From NCBI GenBank assembly GCA_944326795.1, contig CALVFJ010000016.1, positions 1 through 36,423 of the forward strand: a DNA stretch of 36,423 bases, in the 5' to 3' direction. The notes under the pieces were generated by a model. That model was not told the DNA's origin, searched no databases, and saw nothing but the letters and a program-made list of their open reading frames with translations. The DNA comes from an uncultured Erysipelotrichaceae bacterium (GTDB lineage: Bacteria > Bacillota_I > Bacilli_A > Erysipelotrichales > Erysipelotrichaceae). Positions 9,231 to 18,479 of this stretch are shown here, one piece after another; the stretch's first letter is position 1; the number at the start of each line of letters is the position of its first letter. The position numbers were made by a program, and so were the translations under genes.

Positions 9231-10070
9231 TTAGATCACCTTAAACAATACGCACGCAATAACAATGATACCTAAGGCGATACGATAATAACCAAAGATC
9301 GTAAAGTCATGCTTACGGATATACTTCATCAACGATTTGATCGCAATGATGCTGACGACAAAAGCTACCAACATACCGATCAACAAGATCGTAATGCCGG
9401 CAACATCCAAGCTCATCTTTAACTTGATCAGCTTCAGCAAGCTAGCTCCAAACATCATAGGGATCGCTAAGAAAAAGGAAAATTCACTAGCTACCTTACG
9501 CGAACAGCCTAAGATGGTTGCTCCTAGGATCGTTGATCCGCTACGGCTGGTCCCTGGGATCAAAGCCAACATCTGAAATGCTCCGATCTTTAAGGCCGTT
9601 AGATAATCCAGATCCTCCAAGGTCTTGATCGTTGCTGGCTTCTTGGTCTTTTCGATCACGATGAACAAGACGCCATATACGATCAAAGCAATAGCCACGG
9701 TCGTAGGATTATATAATAAGGTATCGATGATATCATCAAACAATAAACCCACGATCGCTGCCGGAACCGCTGCCACCGCTACCTTGAACCATAAGACCCA
9801 GGTATTCTTCTTTTGAACAGCCGTTTTTTTCGGACTAAAAGGATTCAATTTATTAAAATATAACAACAATACCGCTAAGATACTGCCAAATTGGATAACG
9901 ACCATGAACATATCTACGAATTCTTTATTCATGGCAGCGTCTTTATATACCTGCAGCGGCATAAAAGCATCTACCAAGATCATATGTCCGGTCGAACTGA
10001 TAGGCAACCATTCGGTAATACCCTGGACGATACCTAAGATGATCGTCTTGATAATTTCAAAAATAAACAT
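9231..10070 (-). CDS. uppP: Undecaprenyl-diphosphate phosphatase (BacA/UppP family)
   Basis: A 279-residue integral membrane enzyme that dephosphorylates undecaprenyl diphosphate so that the lipid carrier can be reused in cell wall synthesis; the family also confers bacitracin tolerance. Both signature motifs are present: GITEWLPISSTGH (17-29) and PGTSRSGST (172-180). About eight hydrophobic segments are visible. Start preceded by GAGGTTGAG. It sits between malQ (51-bp gap) and the ccdA fusion (2-bp gap), all on the minus strand, so they probably form an operon, although the functions do not obviously connect. Confidence 0.96.
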   Translation of the reverse strand: MFIFEIIKTIILGIVQGITEWLPISSTGHMILVDAFMPLQVYKDAAMNKEFVDMFMVVIQFGSILAVLLLYFNKLNPFSPKKTAVQKKNTWVLWFKVAVAAVPAAIVGLLFDDIIDTLLYNPTTVAIALIVYGVLFIVIEKTKKPATIKTLEDLDYLTALKIGAFQMLALIPGTSRSGSTILGATILGCSRKVASEFSFFLAIPMMFGASLLKLIKLKMSLDVAGITILLIGMLVAFVVSIIAIKSLMKYIRKHDFTIFGYYRIALGIIVIACVLFKVI

Positions 10071-10121
10071 ATTCTCAACCTCAGCTTTAAATTATAGCTT
10101 ATCGTCAGCTAATTTAAAAGC

Positions 10122-11537
10122 TTAACGTGCACTTTTTTTGATCATCCGTCGATACTTGCTCAAGACCTGCTTATATTCATCATAACTTTGGATGCGCGGA
10201 TTCCAATCCGGATCCCCGATGGTTCCTGGGGTATTGATGCGATAACGATCGGTCTTGTTGATTAGATCGAAGAAATTGATGATCGCATATTCACATGGTG
10301 AATTTAAGGCGTAAGCGATAAAATTATCATTCATCAGTTCATAACGATACTTATGTTTTTTAAAATATTCCTTGGCATGTTTTTTAAAGCTTGCTTTATT
10401 TTGGCTGAACCATGATCTCAAGGTCTGATTATCATGAGTACCGGTATAGATGATCAAATTTTCTTTCAGTTCTTGTTCATGCTTAGGATCAAAATTAAAT
10501 TGGATGACATGCATGCCCTTGAAATGATAATGATCGCGCAATTCTAAGACCTCATCCCTTAGCTCCCCTAGATCTTCGACCACGATGTTGATGCCCGGAT
10601 GCTGTTTGAAAAGTTCATCAAAAAATGCATAGCCTGGCGCTTCGCACCACGAACCATCAATAGCGGTAGGACACGTCGCTACGATCTTCCAATAGGTATC
10701 AAAGGCGCGAAAATGATCGATCCTTATGATATCGAACATCTTGGCCGTATAGCTCAAACGTTCGATCCAAAACTTAAAATTCGTCTTTTCCAGATATTCC
10801 CAATCATAGATCGGATTGCCCCAGCGTTGTCCGGTCGCACTAAAATAATCCGGTGGTACCCCGGCTATGAAGGTTGGCCGATTATCCTTATCTAATAAGA
10901 AACATTGTTTATTATCATATACATCATTGCTGTCTAAACCTACATAAAAAGGAATATCTCCCATGATCTGCAAGCCCTTATTATTGGCATAGGCTTTTAA
11001 TTCATGCCATTGTTTATATAACATAAACTGGATGAACTTTTCATAGTTGACCAGATCTTCATCCGTTTCTTCTAAGCTTAGCTTTTTCCATTCATTCCAA
11101 CAAACATCATCATTTAGATGCTTCAAGGTAATAAAACGCGCATAGCTATCGATCCAATCATTGTTCTTAATAAAATCTTCATATTCGTCATTACTGACAA
11201 AATTTTGATAGGCTTCAAAAAAATAAGGTCTTTTGAACAAGCGCACCTTATCATAATAGATCTTATCGACCTTGCCCGTGATCGGTTGGACCTTTTTGAT
11301 CAGCTTGGCTTTTTTTAATAGATCTAGCGATAGATAAAGCTCATCCATCGCATAGCTCGAATATGGCTGGTATGGCGAATTCCCATATCCCAAAGGATTA
11401 AGCGGCAAGATCTGCCAGATCTTAAATCCTGTCTTGACCAGCAGATCGACAAATTCATAGCTGGTCTTGCCAAAATCACCAATGCCATGAACGCTAGGCA
11501 AAGAGGCGATCGGCATCAAAACTCCGGCTTTTTTCAT
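10122..11537 (-). CDS. malQ: 4-alpha-glucanotransferase (amylomaltase, GH77)
   Basis: A 471-residue cytoplasmic enzyme that disproportionates maltodextrins. Recognisable GH77 blocks: LNPLGYGNSPYQPYSSYA near the N-terminus, MGDIPFYVG, the nucleophile Asp in DIIRIDHFRAFDTYW, the acid/base Glu in VVEDLGEL, and the third carboxylate in GTHDNQTLRSW. It is a little shorter than most family members (about 490-510) but all catalytic blocks are intact. It is transcribed divergently from glgP; the two act together, with MalQ lengthening dextrins that the phosphorylase then degrades. The 117-bp shared intergenic region contains a small palindrome over the malQ promoter. Confidence 0.96.
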   Translation of the reverse strand: MKKAGVLMPIASLPSVHGIGDFGKTSYEFVDLLVKTGFKIWQILPLNPLGYGNSPYQPYSSYAMDELYLSLDLLKKAKLIKKVQPITGKVDKIYYDKVRLFKRPYFFEAYQNFVSNDEYEDFIKNNDWIDSYARFITLKHLNDDVCWNEWKKLSLEETDEDLVNYEKFIQFMLYKQWHELKAYANNKGLQIMGDIPFYVGLDSNDVYDNKQCFLLDKDNRPTFIAGVPPDYFSATGQRWGNPIYDWEYLEKTNFKFWIERLSYTAKMFDIIRIDHFRAFDTYWKIVATCPTAIDGSWCEAPGYAFFDELFKQHPGINIVVEDLGELRDEVLELRDHYHFKGMHVIQFNFDPKHEQELKENLIIYTGTHDNQTLRSWFSQNKASFKKHAKEYFKKHKYRYELMNDNFIAYALNSPCEYAIINFFDLINKTDRYRINTPGTIGDPDWNPRIQSYDEYKQVLSKYRRMIKKSAR

Positions 11538-11564
11538 AAGTTACCTCATTATCAATACCCTATT

Positions 11565-11583
11565 ATTATACCGCAAAACTTGC
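11565..11583 (-). promoter_or_regulatory. malQ -10 element and adjoining palindrome
   Basis: A minus-strand TATAAT lies at 11570-11565. Directly upstream, GCAAAACTTGC (11573-11583) is a 4-3-4 inverted repeat in the spacer region, similar in style to LacI/MalR-family operators. No convincing -35 is seen. A control site shared with glgP is possible but unproven. Confidence 0.35.
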
Positions 11584-11654
11584 AAAAATACGGCCATTGT
11601 GTTAATCTATCGGCGTTGTCTTTAGTTTTTTAAAGCATTTAGGAGGATAAAGCT

Positions 11655-13910
11655 ATGCATTTAGAACAACAAATTGCTAAGCTTTTAAATAAAGATATTT
11701 CACAAGCTAGCAATCAAGAAATTTATGTTGCTTTGCTGCAATTGGTCAAGCAAGAAGCTGCTAAGATGCCAAAAGCCCAAGGCGATAAAAAATTATATTA
11801 TATCAGCGCAGAATTTTTGATCGGCAAATTATTGTCAAATAATTTGATCAATCTAGGCATCTATGATCAGATCAGCGATATCTTAGCTGCCCATGGCAAA
11901 GATATCAACATGATCGAAGAAGTTGAAAACGAACCATCTTTGGGCAATGGAGGATTAGGCCGCTTAGCAGCTTGTTTCCTTGATTCCATCGCAACCTTAG
12001 GCTTAAATGGTGATGGTGTTGGTTTGAATTACCACTTTGGCTTGTTCAAGCAAAGCTTCAAAGATCTAAAACAAGATGAACAGCCAAACCCTTGGATCAG
12101 CGAACCTAGCTGGCTAAATGATACCAAGATCAGCTTTACCGTCAATTTTGGTGATTTCAGCGTCAGATCCCATCTATATGATATCGATGTCTTAGGTTAT
12201 CACAGCGTAGCCAATAAGCTGCATCTATTTGATATCGAAAGCGTAGATGAAAGCATCGTCAAAGATGGCATCAATTTTGATAAAAGCCAGATAACCAAGA
12301 ATCTGACCTTATTCTTATATCCTGATGATTCGGATGAGGCTGGTCAGCTTCTAAGGGTATATCAGCAATATTTCATGGTCTCTAACGCTGCGCAATTGAT
12401 CTTGATGGAAGAAAAAGCCAAAGGTCATGATCTAAAAGATCTAGCCAAACATGTACAGATCCAGATCAATGATACCCATCCTACGATGATCATCCCTGAA
12501 TTGATCCGCTTATTGATGCTAGATGGCATCGGTTTGATGGAAGCTATGACCATCGTCAGCGATACCTGTGCTTATACCAATCATACGATCCTTTCGGAAG
12601 CTTTGGAAAAATGGCCGCGTAAGTTTATCTTAAAGGTTTGTCCAAATATCATGGCCATCATCGAAGCCTTGAACCTATATGTCGGAGTCATCTATACTGA
12701 TGATAAGGTCCAGATCATCGATGACCAAGATCGCGTCCACATGGCTAGGATCTGCATGCATTTTTCCCACTCGATCAACGGGGTCGCTCAGATCCACACC
12801 GAGATCTTGAAACACAGTGAATTAAAACCTTTCTTTGATCTATATCCGCAAAATTTCAACAACAAGACCAACGGCATTACCTTTAGACGCTGGCTGATCC
12901 ATGCTAACCACAAATTAAGCAAATACATTGATAGCTTGATCGGCGAAGGCTGGAAGACCAATGCCTATGAACTAGAAAATTTATTACGATACTATAATGA
13001 TGAACAGGTACTAGACCAGCTAGATGCCATCAAGCATGAAAACAAGGTTGCCCTAGCCAATTATATCCAAGAACATGAGGGCATCACGATCGATCCTGAT
13101 TCGATCTATTGCATCCAGATCAAGCGTCTGCATGAATATAAGCGACAGCAAATGAACGCTCTATATATCATCTATAAATACTTCCAGATAAAAGAAGGTA
13201 ATTTGCCAGCTCGGCCAATTACCATCATCTTTGGTGCTAAGGCGGCACCAGCTTATAAAACAGCCAAAAACATCATTCATTTGATCCTTTGTCTGCAAAA
13301 GCTGATCGACAGCGATCCAGAAGTAAGCAAATATCTAAAGGTCGTCATGATCCAAAACTACAATGTTACTTATGCGACCAAGCTGATCCCAGCATGTGAT
13401 ATCAGCGAACAGATATCATTGGCCAGCAAGGAAGCTAGCGGTACCGGCAACATGAAATTCATGCTTAACGGAGCTGTTACCCTGGGTACGGACGATGGCG
13501 CCAATGTTGAGATCCACCACCTGGTTGGCGATGATAACATCTATATCTTTGGTCAATCTAGCGATCAGGTCATCGCCCATTACAACAATCATGATTATAT
13601 TGCCAAAAACTATTATGATAATGATGCTTATATTAGAAAGATCATTGATTTCATCACCGATGAAAAACTATTGGCGATCGGCGGTGATGAGCAAATGTTG
13701 ACCGATCTAAAAAATGAGCTGATCAATAAAGACTGGTTCATGACCCTGTTAGATCTTGAAAGCTACTGTGATACCAAGGAACGCATCTTCGCTGACTATG
13801 AAGATCGCGCCCGTTTCAAAAGGATGTCTTTGGTCAATATCGCCAAGGCTGGTTTCTTCTCTAGCGATCGTACCATCAAACAATATAACGATGATATCTG
13901 GCATCTATAA
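11655..13910 (+). CDS. glgP: Glycogen/maltodextrin phosphorylase
   Basis: A 751-residue GT35 enzyme releasing glucose-1-phosphate from alpha-1,4-glucans. Family landmarks: [20 protein letters not shown] near residue 95, [20 protein letters not shown], and the PLP-binding segment [14 protein letters not shown] with the cofactor lysine. Length fits the short phosphorylases of clostridia-like bacteria, without the N-terminal regulatory extension of animal enzymes. An excellent ribosome binding site (AGGAGGATAAAGCT) precedes the ATG. It is divergent from malQ and ends at a strong bidirectional terminator. Together they form a small maltodextrin/glycogen use module. Confidence 0.97.
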   Translation: MHLEQQIAKLLNKDISQASNQEIYVALLQLVKQEAAKMPKAQGDKKLYYISAEFLIGKLLSNNLINLGIYDQISDILAAHGKDINMIEEVENEPSLGNGGLGRLAACFLDSIATLGLNGDGVGLNYHFGLFKQSFKDLKQDEQPNPWISEPSWLNDTKISFTVNFGDFSVRSHLYDIDVLGYHSVANKLHLFDIESVDESIVKDGINFDKSQITKNLTLFLYPDDSDEAGQLLRVYQQYFMVSNAAQLILMEEKAKGHDLKDLAKHVQIQINDTHPTMIIPELIRLLMLDGIGLMEAMTIVSDTCAYTNHTILSEALEKWPRKFILKVCPNIMAIIEALNLYVGVIYTDDKVQIIDDQDRVHMARICMHFSHSINGVAQIHTEILKHSELKPFFDLYPQNFNNKTNGITFRRWLIHANHKLSKYIDSLIGEGWKTNAYELENLLRYYNDEQVLDQLDAIKHENKVALANYIQEHEGITIDPDSIYCIQIKRLHEYKRQQMNALYIIYKYFQIKEGNLPARPITIIFGAKAAPAYKTAKNIIHLILCLQKLIDSDPEVSKYLKVVMIQNYNVTYATKLIPACDISEQISLASKEASGTGNMKFMLNGAVTLGTDDGANVEIHHLVGDDNIYIFGQSSDQVIAHYNNHDYIAKNYYDNDAYIRKIIDFITDEKLLAIGGDEQMLTDLKNELINKDWFMTLLDLESYCDTKERIFADYEDRARFKRMSLVNIAKAGFFSSDRTIKQYNDDIWHL

Positions 13911-13928
13911 AGCTTTTATATCATATAA

Positions 13929-13967
13929 AGTCCCATGTTTTCGCACTGAAAGCATGGGACTATTTTT
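13929..13967. terminator. Strong bidirectional terminator between glgP and icd
   Basis: AGTCCCATG (13929-13937) pairs with CATGGGACT (13953-13961), followed by ATTTTT on the plus strand and, on the minus strand, by TTTATATG. It serves the convergent glgP and icd transcripts. Confidence 0.88.
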
Positions 13968-13976
13968 GAGCTTTTG

Positions 13977-14978
13977 CTAGTGAAGCTTAGCAATGATGGC
14001 ATTGGTAAATTCTTTGGTCGTAGCTTGACCACCTAGATCAGGCGTCAGCCATTCTTTATGGAACAATACTTGATCGACCGCCTGACGGATGTTATTGGCA
14101 ACTGCTTGCTCATCAAGATGATCCAGCATCATGCAGGCCGACCACAAAAAGGCCGTAGGATTAGCGATGCCTTTGTCCGCGATATCAGGCGCGCTGCCGT
14201 GAACCGCTTCAAACATTGCATATTCGCTGCCTAGATTAGCGCTTGGCATAAGCCCTAGTCCTCCGATCAGCCCACTGGTCAGATCCGAAAGGATATCACC
14301 ATATAGATTAGGCATGACCAAAACATCATAGGCTTGAGGATATTGCACAAGCTGCATACACATATTGTCAACGATGCGATCATCGCATATGATATCCGGA
14401 TATTCCTTAGCAATTTCCTTAAAGCAGGATAAAAACAAGCCATCGCTCATTTTCAAGATATTAGCTTTATGGACGCAGGTCACTCGTTTACGGTGATTTG
14501 CCTTAGCATAGGCAAATGCTGCACGGATGATGCGCTCGCTAGCCTTACGTGTAATGATCTTGGTCGCATGAACCGTATCCGCATCGATCTGTTCTTCCAC
14601 CCCAACATAAAGATCTTCGGTATTTTCGCGGAAAGTAACGATATCGACATTAGCAAACGGGGTAATGATCGCCGGATTGCTTTTGGCTGGCCGCACATTA
14701 GCATATAGGTCATATTTTTTCCTTAACAAGACATTGATCGAACGAAAGCCCGAACCAATCGGCGTAGTGATCGGTGATTTCAATAAGACCTTATTTTTTT
14801 CAAAGGAAGCAAACGCTTCTTCGCTGATCAATTCACCACAGCACTCATATAAAGGAATACCTACTTGAAAAATCTCATATGCCAAAGGAGCCTTGGCAGC
14901 TTGCAAGATCGTTAGTACGGCATCCGTTATCTCAGGACCGATGCCATCGCCTTTAAATACCGTGATCGTTTTCATCAT
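13977..14978 (-). CDS. icd: Isocitrate dehydrogenase, NAD-type
   Basis: A 333-residue beta-decarboxylating dehydrogenase oxidising isocitrate to 2-oxoglutarate. It has the nucleotide-binding N-terminus GDGIGPEIT, the substrate segment SINVLLRKKYDLYANVRPAK and the block FRENTEDLYVGVEE, which point to the NAD-dependent isocitrate dehydrogenase group rather than isopropylmalate dehydrogenase. The metal site NLYGDILSDLTSGLIGGLG and the motif AVHGSAPDIA are also present. Start at 14978 (second ATG at 14975 equally possible) follows GGAGGATAGAG; the frame open back to 15053 lies inside citZ and has no ribosome binding site. It overlaps citZ by 26 bases, so the pair is translationally coupled. Homoisocitrate or tartrate dehydrogenase activity is a less likely alternative; the citZ/acnA context decides. 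Confidence 0.92.
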   Translation of the reverse strand: MMKTITVFKGDGIGPEITDAVLTILQAAKAPLAYEIFQVGIPLYECCGELISEEAFASFEKNKVLLKSPITTPIGSGFRSINVLLRKKYDLYANVRPAKSNPAIITPFANVDIVTFRENTEDLYVGVEEQIDADTVHATKIITRKASERIIRAAFAYAKANHRKRVTCVHKANILKMSDGLFLSCFKEIAKEYPDIICDDRIVDNMCMQLVQYPQAYDVLVMPNLYGDILSDLTSGLIGGLGLMPSANLGSEYAMFEAVHGSAPDIADKGIANPTAFLWSACMMLDHLDEQAVANNIRQAVDQVLFHKEWLTPDLGGQATTKEFTNAIIAKLH

Positions 14979-16299
14979 CTCTATCCTCCATCTTTTTATA
15001 ATCATATAGCTCTCCGACATAACGGGTAGCCGGACGCATGATACGGCCATCATATAATTTATTTTCGATATTATGCGCTAGCCAGCCAACCAAGCGGCTG
15101 CAAACAAATAATGGGGTATACAGTTCTTTAGGAATATCCAGCATGGTATATACCAAACCGCTATATAGATCGACATTAGCACAAATGTCGATGCCTTTGC
15201 GCTCTTTCATCAATGTCCGCGCAGCTTGCTCATAACATTGATAAAATTGAAAAAGCTTTTCTTGGCCTTTTTCTTTAGCTAAGCGTTCACAATAAGCACG
15301 GATGATCGTTGCCCGCGGATCAGATAGCGTATAGACCGCATGGCCGATGCCATAAAGAAGTCCGACATGATCATAAAAATCACGATCTAGGATGCGGATC
15401 AATACTTCCCGCATTGCTTTTTGGCTACAGTCCAAACCGATCTTGGTTTGAATGTGTTCCATCATTTCTACGACCCGCAAGTTTGCTCCCCCATGGCGCG
15501 GTCCTTTTAACGAGCCAATAGAAGCACTTATTGTCGAATATAGATCTGACCCGGTCGAAGAAACGACGACATTGGTAAATGTGGAATTATTGCCTCCGCC
15601 ATGATCAGCATGCAACATCAATAAAACATCCAATGTCTGAGCTTCCATAACGCTATATGCTGAATCTTCACGCAGAAGATATAACAAATTTTCCGCGATA
15701 GATAGCTGTGGCTGCGGATAATGGATCATCAAAGATTCACGATCACAATAATGGCGCTTCACCTTATATAATGACATGATCAGCTCGGGCATCTGTGCTA
15801 ATAAGCTCAGCCCCTGGCGCAATGTATTGGCTGGCGAGGTATCTTCTGGGGATGGATCATAATCAAATAACGCTAAGACCATCTGCTGCAAACGATTCAT
15901 AAGATGCGGCGAATGGGTCGGCAAGATATTAGTTTCCATAAAATGATCCGGCAATTCATAAGAAGCAGCCAAAGCTTCATGGAACGTTTGCAATTGCTGC
16001 CTATTTGGCAACCAGCCAAATAGCAATAGAAAACAAGTTTCTTCAAAGCCCATCGATGCCTTATTTTTTACCAATTCCTCAATTTCATAACCACGATAGA
16101 TCAATTTTCCCTCACTTGGGTATTTTATATCATTTTTATATTCATAACCAATGACATCAGCGATGCGCGTCAAGCCTACGCAAACACCGGTCCCATCTTC
16201 ATTTCGTAAGCCTTTTTTGACATTATAGCGACGGTATAGTTCATTTGCGATCTTATTATCTTTCATCGCTTGTTGAAGGTAGACATCGATCGAATCCAT
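14953..16299 (-). CDS. citZ: Citrate synthase
   Basis: A 448-residue enzyme condensing oxaloacetate and acetyl-CoA. Catalytic regions: LLMLHADHGGGNNSTFTN, GSLKGPRHGGANLRV, GIGHAVYTLSDPRA with the active-site His, and the C-terminal FVCSRLVGWLAHNIE containing the CoA/citrate arginine. It belongs to the longer (about 450-residue) form found in clostridia-like bacteria, which has an extra N-terminal region (residues 1-45). First gene of a two-gene operon with icd and divergent from aconitase, completing the route oxaloacetate to 2-oxoglutarate. The GAAAGGAACATTTGT leader gives a moderate ribosome binding site. A methylcitrate synthase role is unlikely since no propionate genes are nearby. Confidence 0.95.
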   Translation of the reverse strand: MDSIDVYLQQAMKDNKIANELYRRYNVKKGLRNEDGTGVCVGLTRIADVIGYEYKNDIKYPSEGKLIYRGYEIEELVKNKASMGFEETCFLLLFGWLPNRQQLQTFHEALAASYELPDHFMETNILPTHSPHLMNRLQQMVLALFDYDPSPEDTSPANTLRQGLSLLAQMPELIMSLYKVKRHYCDRESLMIHYPQPQLSIAENLLYLLREDSAYSVMEAQTLDVLLMLHADHGGGNNSTFTNVVVSSTGSDLYSTISASIGSLKGPRHGGANLRVVEMMEHIQTKIGLDCSQKAMREVLIRILDRDFYDHVGLLYGIGHAVYTLSDPRATIIRAYCERLAKEKGQEKLFQFYQCYEQAARTLMKERKGIDICANVDLYSGLVYTMLDIPKELYTPLFVCSRLVGWLAHNIENKLYDGRIMRPATRYVGELYDYKKMEDRDDENDHGI

Positions 16300-16310
16300 A
16301 CAAATGTTCC

Positions 16311-16383
16311 TTTCATAATTTTTTCATAATTGTATCATATTTTTTCACGAAATATGAAAACATTTTCTAACTTGTGTTACAAT
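16311..16383. promoter_or_regulatory. Divergent citZ / acnA promoter region with repeated TTTCAT sites
   Basis: Two copies of TTTCATAATT (16311 and 16322) lie 11 bp apart, and TTTTCA-N7-TGAAAA forms an inverted repeat at 16342-16360. Extended -10 elements are visible both ways: minus-strand TGA-TACAAT (16337-16329) for citZ and plus-strand TGT-TACAAT (16375-16383) for acnA. The repeats lie over and between the promoters, so a common regulator for the three TCA genes is likely; its identity is unknown. Confidence 0.5.
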
Positions 16384-16414
16384 ACCGTTATATCATGAGA
16401 AAAGGAGGGTAATC

Positions 16415-18337
16415 ATGCCCAATTTAACGAAAAAAATCATTAAAACCCATTTATGTGAAGGAAACCTCAATGCGCAAGAACCAATTGCGATCAAGATCGA
16501 TCAAACGCTTACTCAGGACGCGACCGGAACGATGGCTTATCTGCAATTAGAAGCCATGGGGGTCGATCAAGCAAAAACCGAACTTAGCGTTAGCTATGTC
16601 GATCATAATACCCTACAAAGCGGCTTTGAAAATGCCGACGATCATAAGTATCTACAAACCGTTGCTGAAAAGCATGGCATCTTATTTTCTCGACCAGGAA
16701 ACGGTATCTGCCATCAGGTCCATCTGGAACGTTTTGCCAAGCCTGGAAAGACCTTGCTAGGTTCCGATTCGCATACGCCGACTGCTGGGGGCATCGGATG
16801 CTTAGCAATCGGCGCCGGAGGTTTGGATGTAGCTTGTGCCATGGCCGGACGACCATTTCATTTACGAACGCCCAAAGTCATCGGCATTGAACTAAAAAAC
16901 AAATTACGTCAAGGCGTTAGTTCCAAAGATATCATCTTGAAGATATTGCAGCTATTGAGCGTCAAAGGCGGAGTTGGCAGCGTGATCGAATATTTTGGGG
17001 ATGGTGTTAGTTCCTTAAGCGTTCCTCAGCGTGCGACGATCACCAACATGGGGGCAGAGCTTGGGGCAACTTCTTCCCTATTCCCAAGCGATGAAAAGAC
17101 CAGATCTTTTTTGAAACAACAAGGACGGGAAACCGATTTTATCGAACTAAAAGCTGATGAAGATGCAACCTATGACCAAGTGATCACCATCGACCTAGAA
17201 GAACTAGAACCGATGATCGCTTTGCCTCATTCTCCTGATCATGTGGTAACGGTCAAAGAAGTGGAAGGCATGAAGATCGATCAGGTATGTATTGGCAGCT
17301 GCACTAATTCTAGCTATCACGATCTGGTATCGGTTGGCAACATCCTTAAAGGAAAAACCGTGCATCAAGATGTATCCTTGACGATCTCACCGGGTTCCCG
17401 TCAGATCTTTAAAGAATTATCCCAAAACGGCACCTTGACCGACATGATCATGGCAGGAGCTAGGATCTTAGAATGCACCTGCGGTCCTTGCATCGGCATG
17501 GGGCAATCCCCGATCTCTAACGCTGTTTCTTTGCGAACCTTTAATCGTAATTTCTATGGTCGCAGCGGTACCTTAAGCGCAAAGGTATGTCTGGTATCGC
17601 CTGAAACCGCCGCTTATAGCGCCCTTTGCGGTGAACTTCGCTCACCGTTAGGACTTTCATATGAAATACCTGTTGAACCGGCGATGATAAAAACCGATGA
17701 TAACATGTTCATCTTTCCAAAAGCAGCACAAGAAGCTGCTATGGTAGAAGTGGTCCGTGGCCCTAACATCCGCCCATTGCCGATCAATGCCCCGCTAGCT
17801 GATACGATCGACAAAAAAGTCATGATCAAGGTCGAAGACAATATCACGACCGATCATATTGCTCCTGCTGGCGCAAAAGTATTGCCATACCGCTCAAACA
17901 TCGAAAAGATCAGCACCTTCGTCTTTATGAACAATAAAGCTGATTTCCATGATTGCTGCATCGCCAACGGTGGTGGTTATATCATTGCCGGTGAAAATTA
18001 CGGCCAAGGATCAAGCCGTGAACATGCAGCATTAGCGCCGATGTATCTAGGGATCAAGGCTGTCATCGCTAAAAGCTTTGCACGTATCCACAAAGCTAAC
18101 CTGATCAATTTTGGCATCCTTCCTCTAACATTCACTTCCGCACAAGACTATGATCTGATCGACGAGATGGATGAGCTGCTGATCGAGCATGTATGTGATA
18201 TCTACCCTGGCGGTAAGCTTACCGTTTATAATAAGAGCAAGCAAAAAAGCTTTATGGTAAGCTACGACCTAAGTGATCTTGATATCAAGACCTTAAAAGC
18301 GGGCGGCACCTTAAATCTGATCCGTCAAGAACAATAA
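16415..18337 (+). CDS. acnA: Aconitate hydratase
   Basis: A 640-residue iron-sulfur enzyme interconverting citrate and isocitrate. Cluster ligands are seen in IGSCTNSS and [11 protein letters not shown]. The substrate-binding blocks [20 protein letters not shown] and [15 protein letters not shown] (swivel domain) are present. The length of about 640 matches the short aconitase subgroup (mitochondrial-like) of anaerobic Firmicutes rather than the 900-residue AcnA. Ribosome binding site AAAGGAGGGTAATC. It is divergent from citZ-icd, with a strong terminator after it. Together the three genes give an oxidative branch that makes 2-oxoglutarate for glutamate synthesis; no other TCA genes are visible. 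Confidence 0.95.
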   Translation: MPNLTKKIIKTHLCEGNLNAQEPIAIKIDQTLTQDATGTMAYLQLEAMGVDQAKTELSVSYVDHNTLQSGFENADDHKYLQTVAEKHGILFSRPGNGICHQVHLERFAKPGKTLLGSDSHTPTAGGIGCLAIGAGGLDVACAMAGRPFHLRTPKVIGIELKNKLRQGVSSKDIILKILQLLSVKGGVGSVIEYFGDGVSSLSVPQRATITNMGAELGATSSLFPSDEKTRSFLKQQGRETDFIELKADEDATYDQVITIDLEELEPMIALPHSPDHVVTVKEVEGMKIDQVCIGSCTNSSYHDLVSVGNILKGKTVHQDVSLTISPGSRQIFKELSQNGTLTDMIMAGARILECTCGPCIGMGQSPISNAVSLRTFNRNFYGRSGTLSAKVCLVSPETAAYSALCGELRSPLGLSYEIPVEPAMIKTDDNMFIFPKAAQEAAMVEVVRGPNIRPLPINAPLADTIDKKVMIKVEDNITTDHIAPAGAKVLPYRSNIEKISTFVFMNNKADFHDCCIANGGGYIIAGENYGQGSSREHAALAPMYLGIKAVIAKSFARIHKANLINFGILPLTFTSAQDYDLIDEMDELLIEHVCDIYPGGKLTVYNKSKQKSFMVSYDLSDLDIKTLKAGGTLNLIRQEQ

Positions 18338-18347
18338 AAAACTTTGT

Positions 18348-18387
18348 AGTCGGATGATAAGCTCATGGTTTATCATTCGGCTTTTTT
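18348..18387 (+). terminator. Intrinsic terminator after acnA
   Basis: AGTCGGATGATAA (18348-18360) pairs, with G-U pairs, with TTATCATTCGGCT (18370-18382), followed by a run of Ts to 18387. Confidence 0.85.
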
Positions 18388-18403
18388 ATGATCTAGATCA
18401 TTA

Positions 18404-18463
18404 TTCACCTAAAATTCACATTTAGTTAACGCTTTTTTCACTTTAAGGCTATATCATTATTAT
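18404..18463 (+). promoter_or_regulatory. htrA promoter with three phased TTCAC repeats
   Basis: TTCACCTAAAA (18404), TTCACATTTAG (18415) and TTCACTTTAAG (18437) are spaced by 11 and 22 bp, so they lie on one face of the helix. The last overlaps the probable -35 (TTTTCA, 18435-18440), with TATTAT (-10) at 18458-18463. Phased direct repeats suit an OmpR-type response regulator such as those controlling envelope-stress proteases. The regulator is not in the window. Confidence 0.5.
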
Positions 18464-18479
18464 CGTAAAGGAGGAAAAT

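Noticed and set aside
10083..10117. Imperfect inverted repeat after malQ
   Set aside because: AGCTTTAAATTATAGCT and AGCTAATTTAAAAGCT pair poorly and there is no U-run; not convincing as a terminator.
14979..15053. 25-residue N-terminal extension of icd
   Set aside because: It lies inside citZ, has no ribosome binding site, and family members begin at the MKTITVFKGDGIGPE region.
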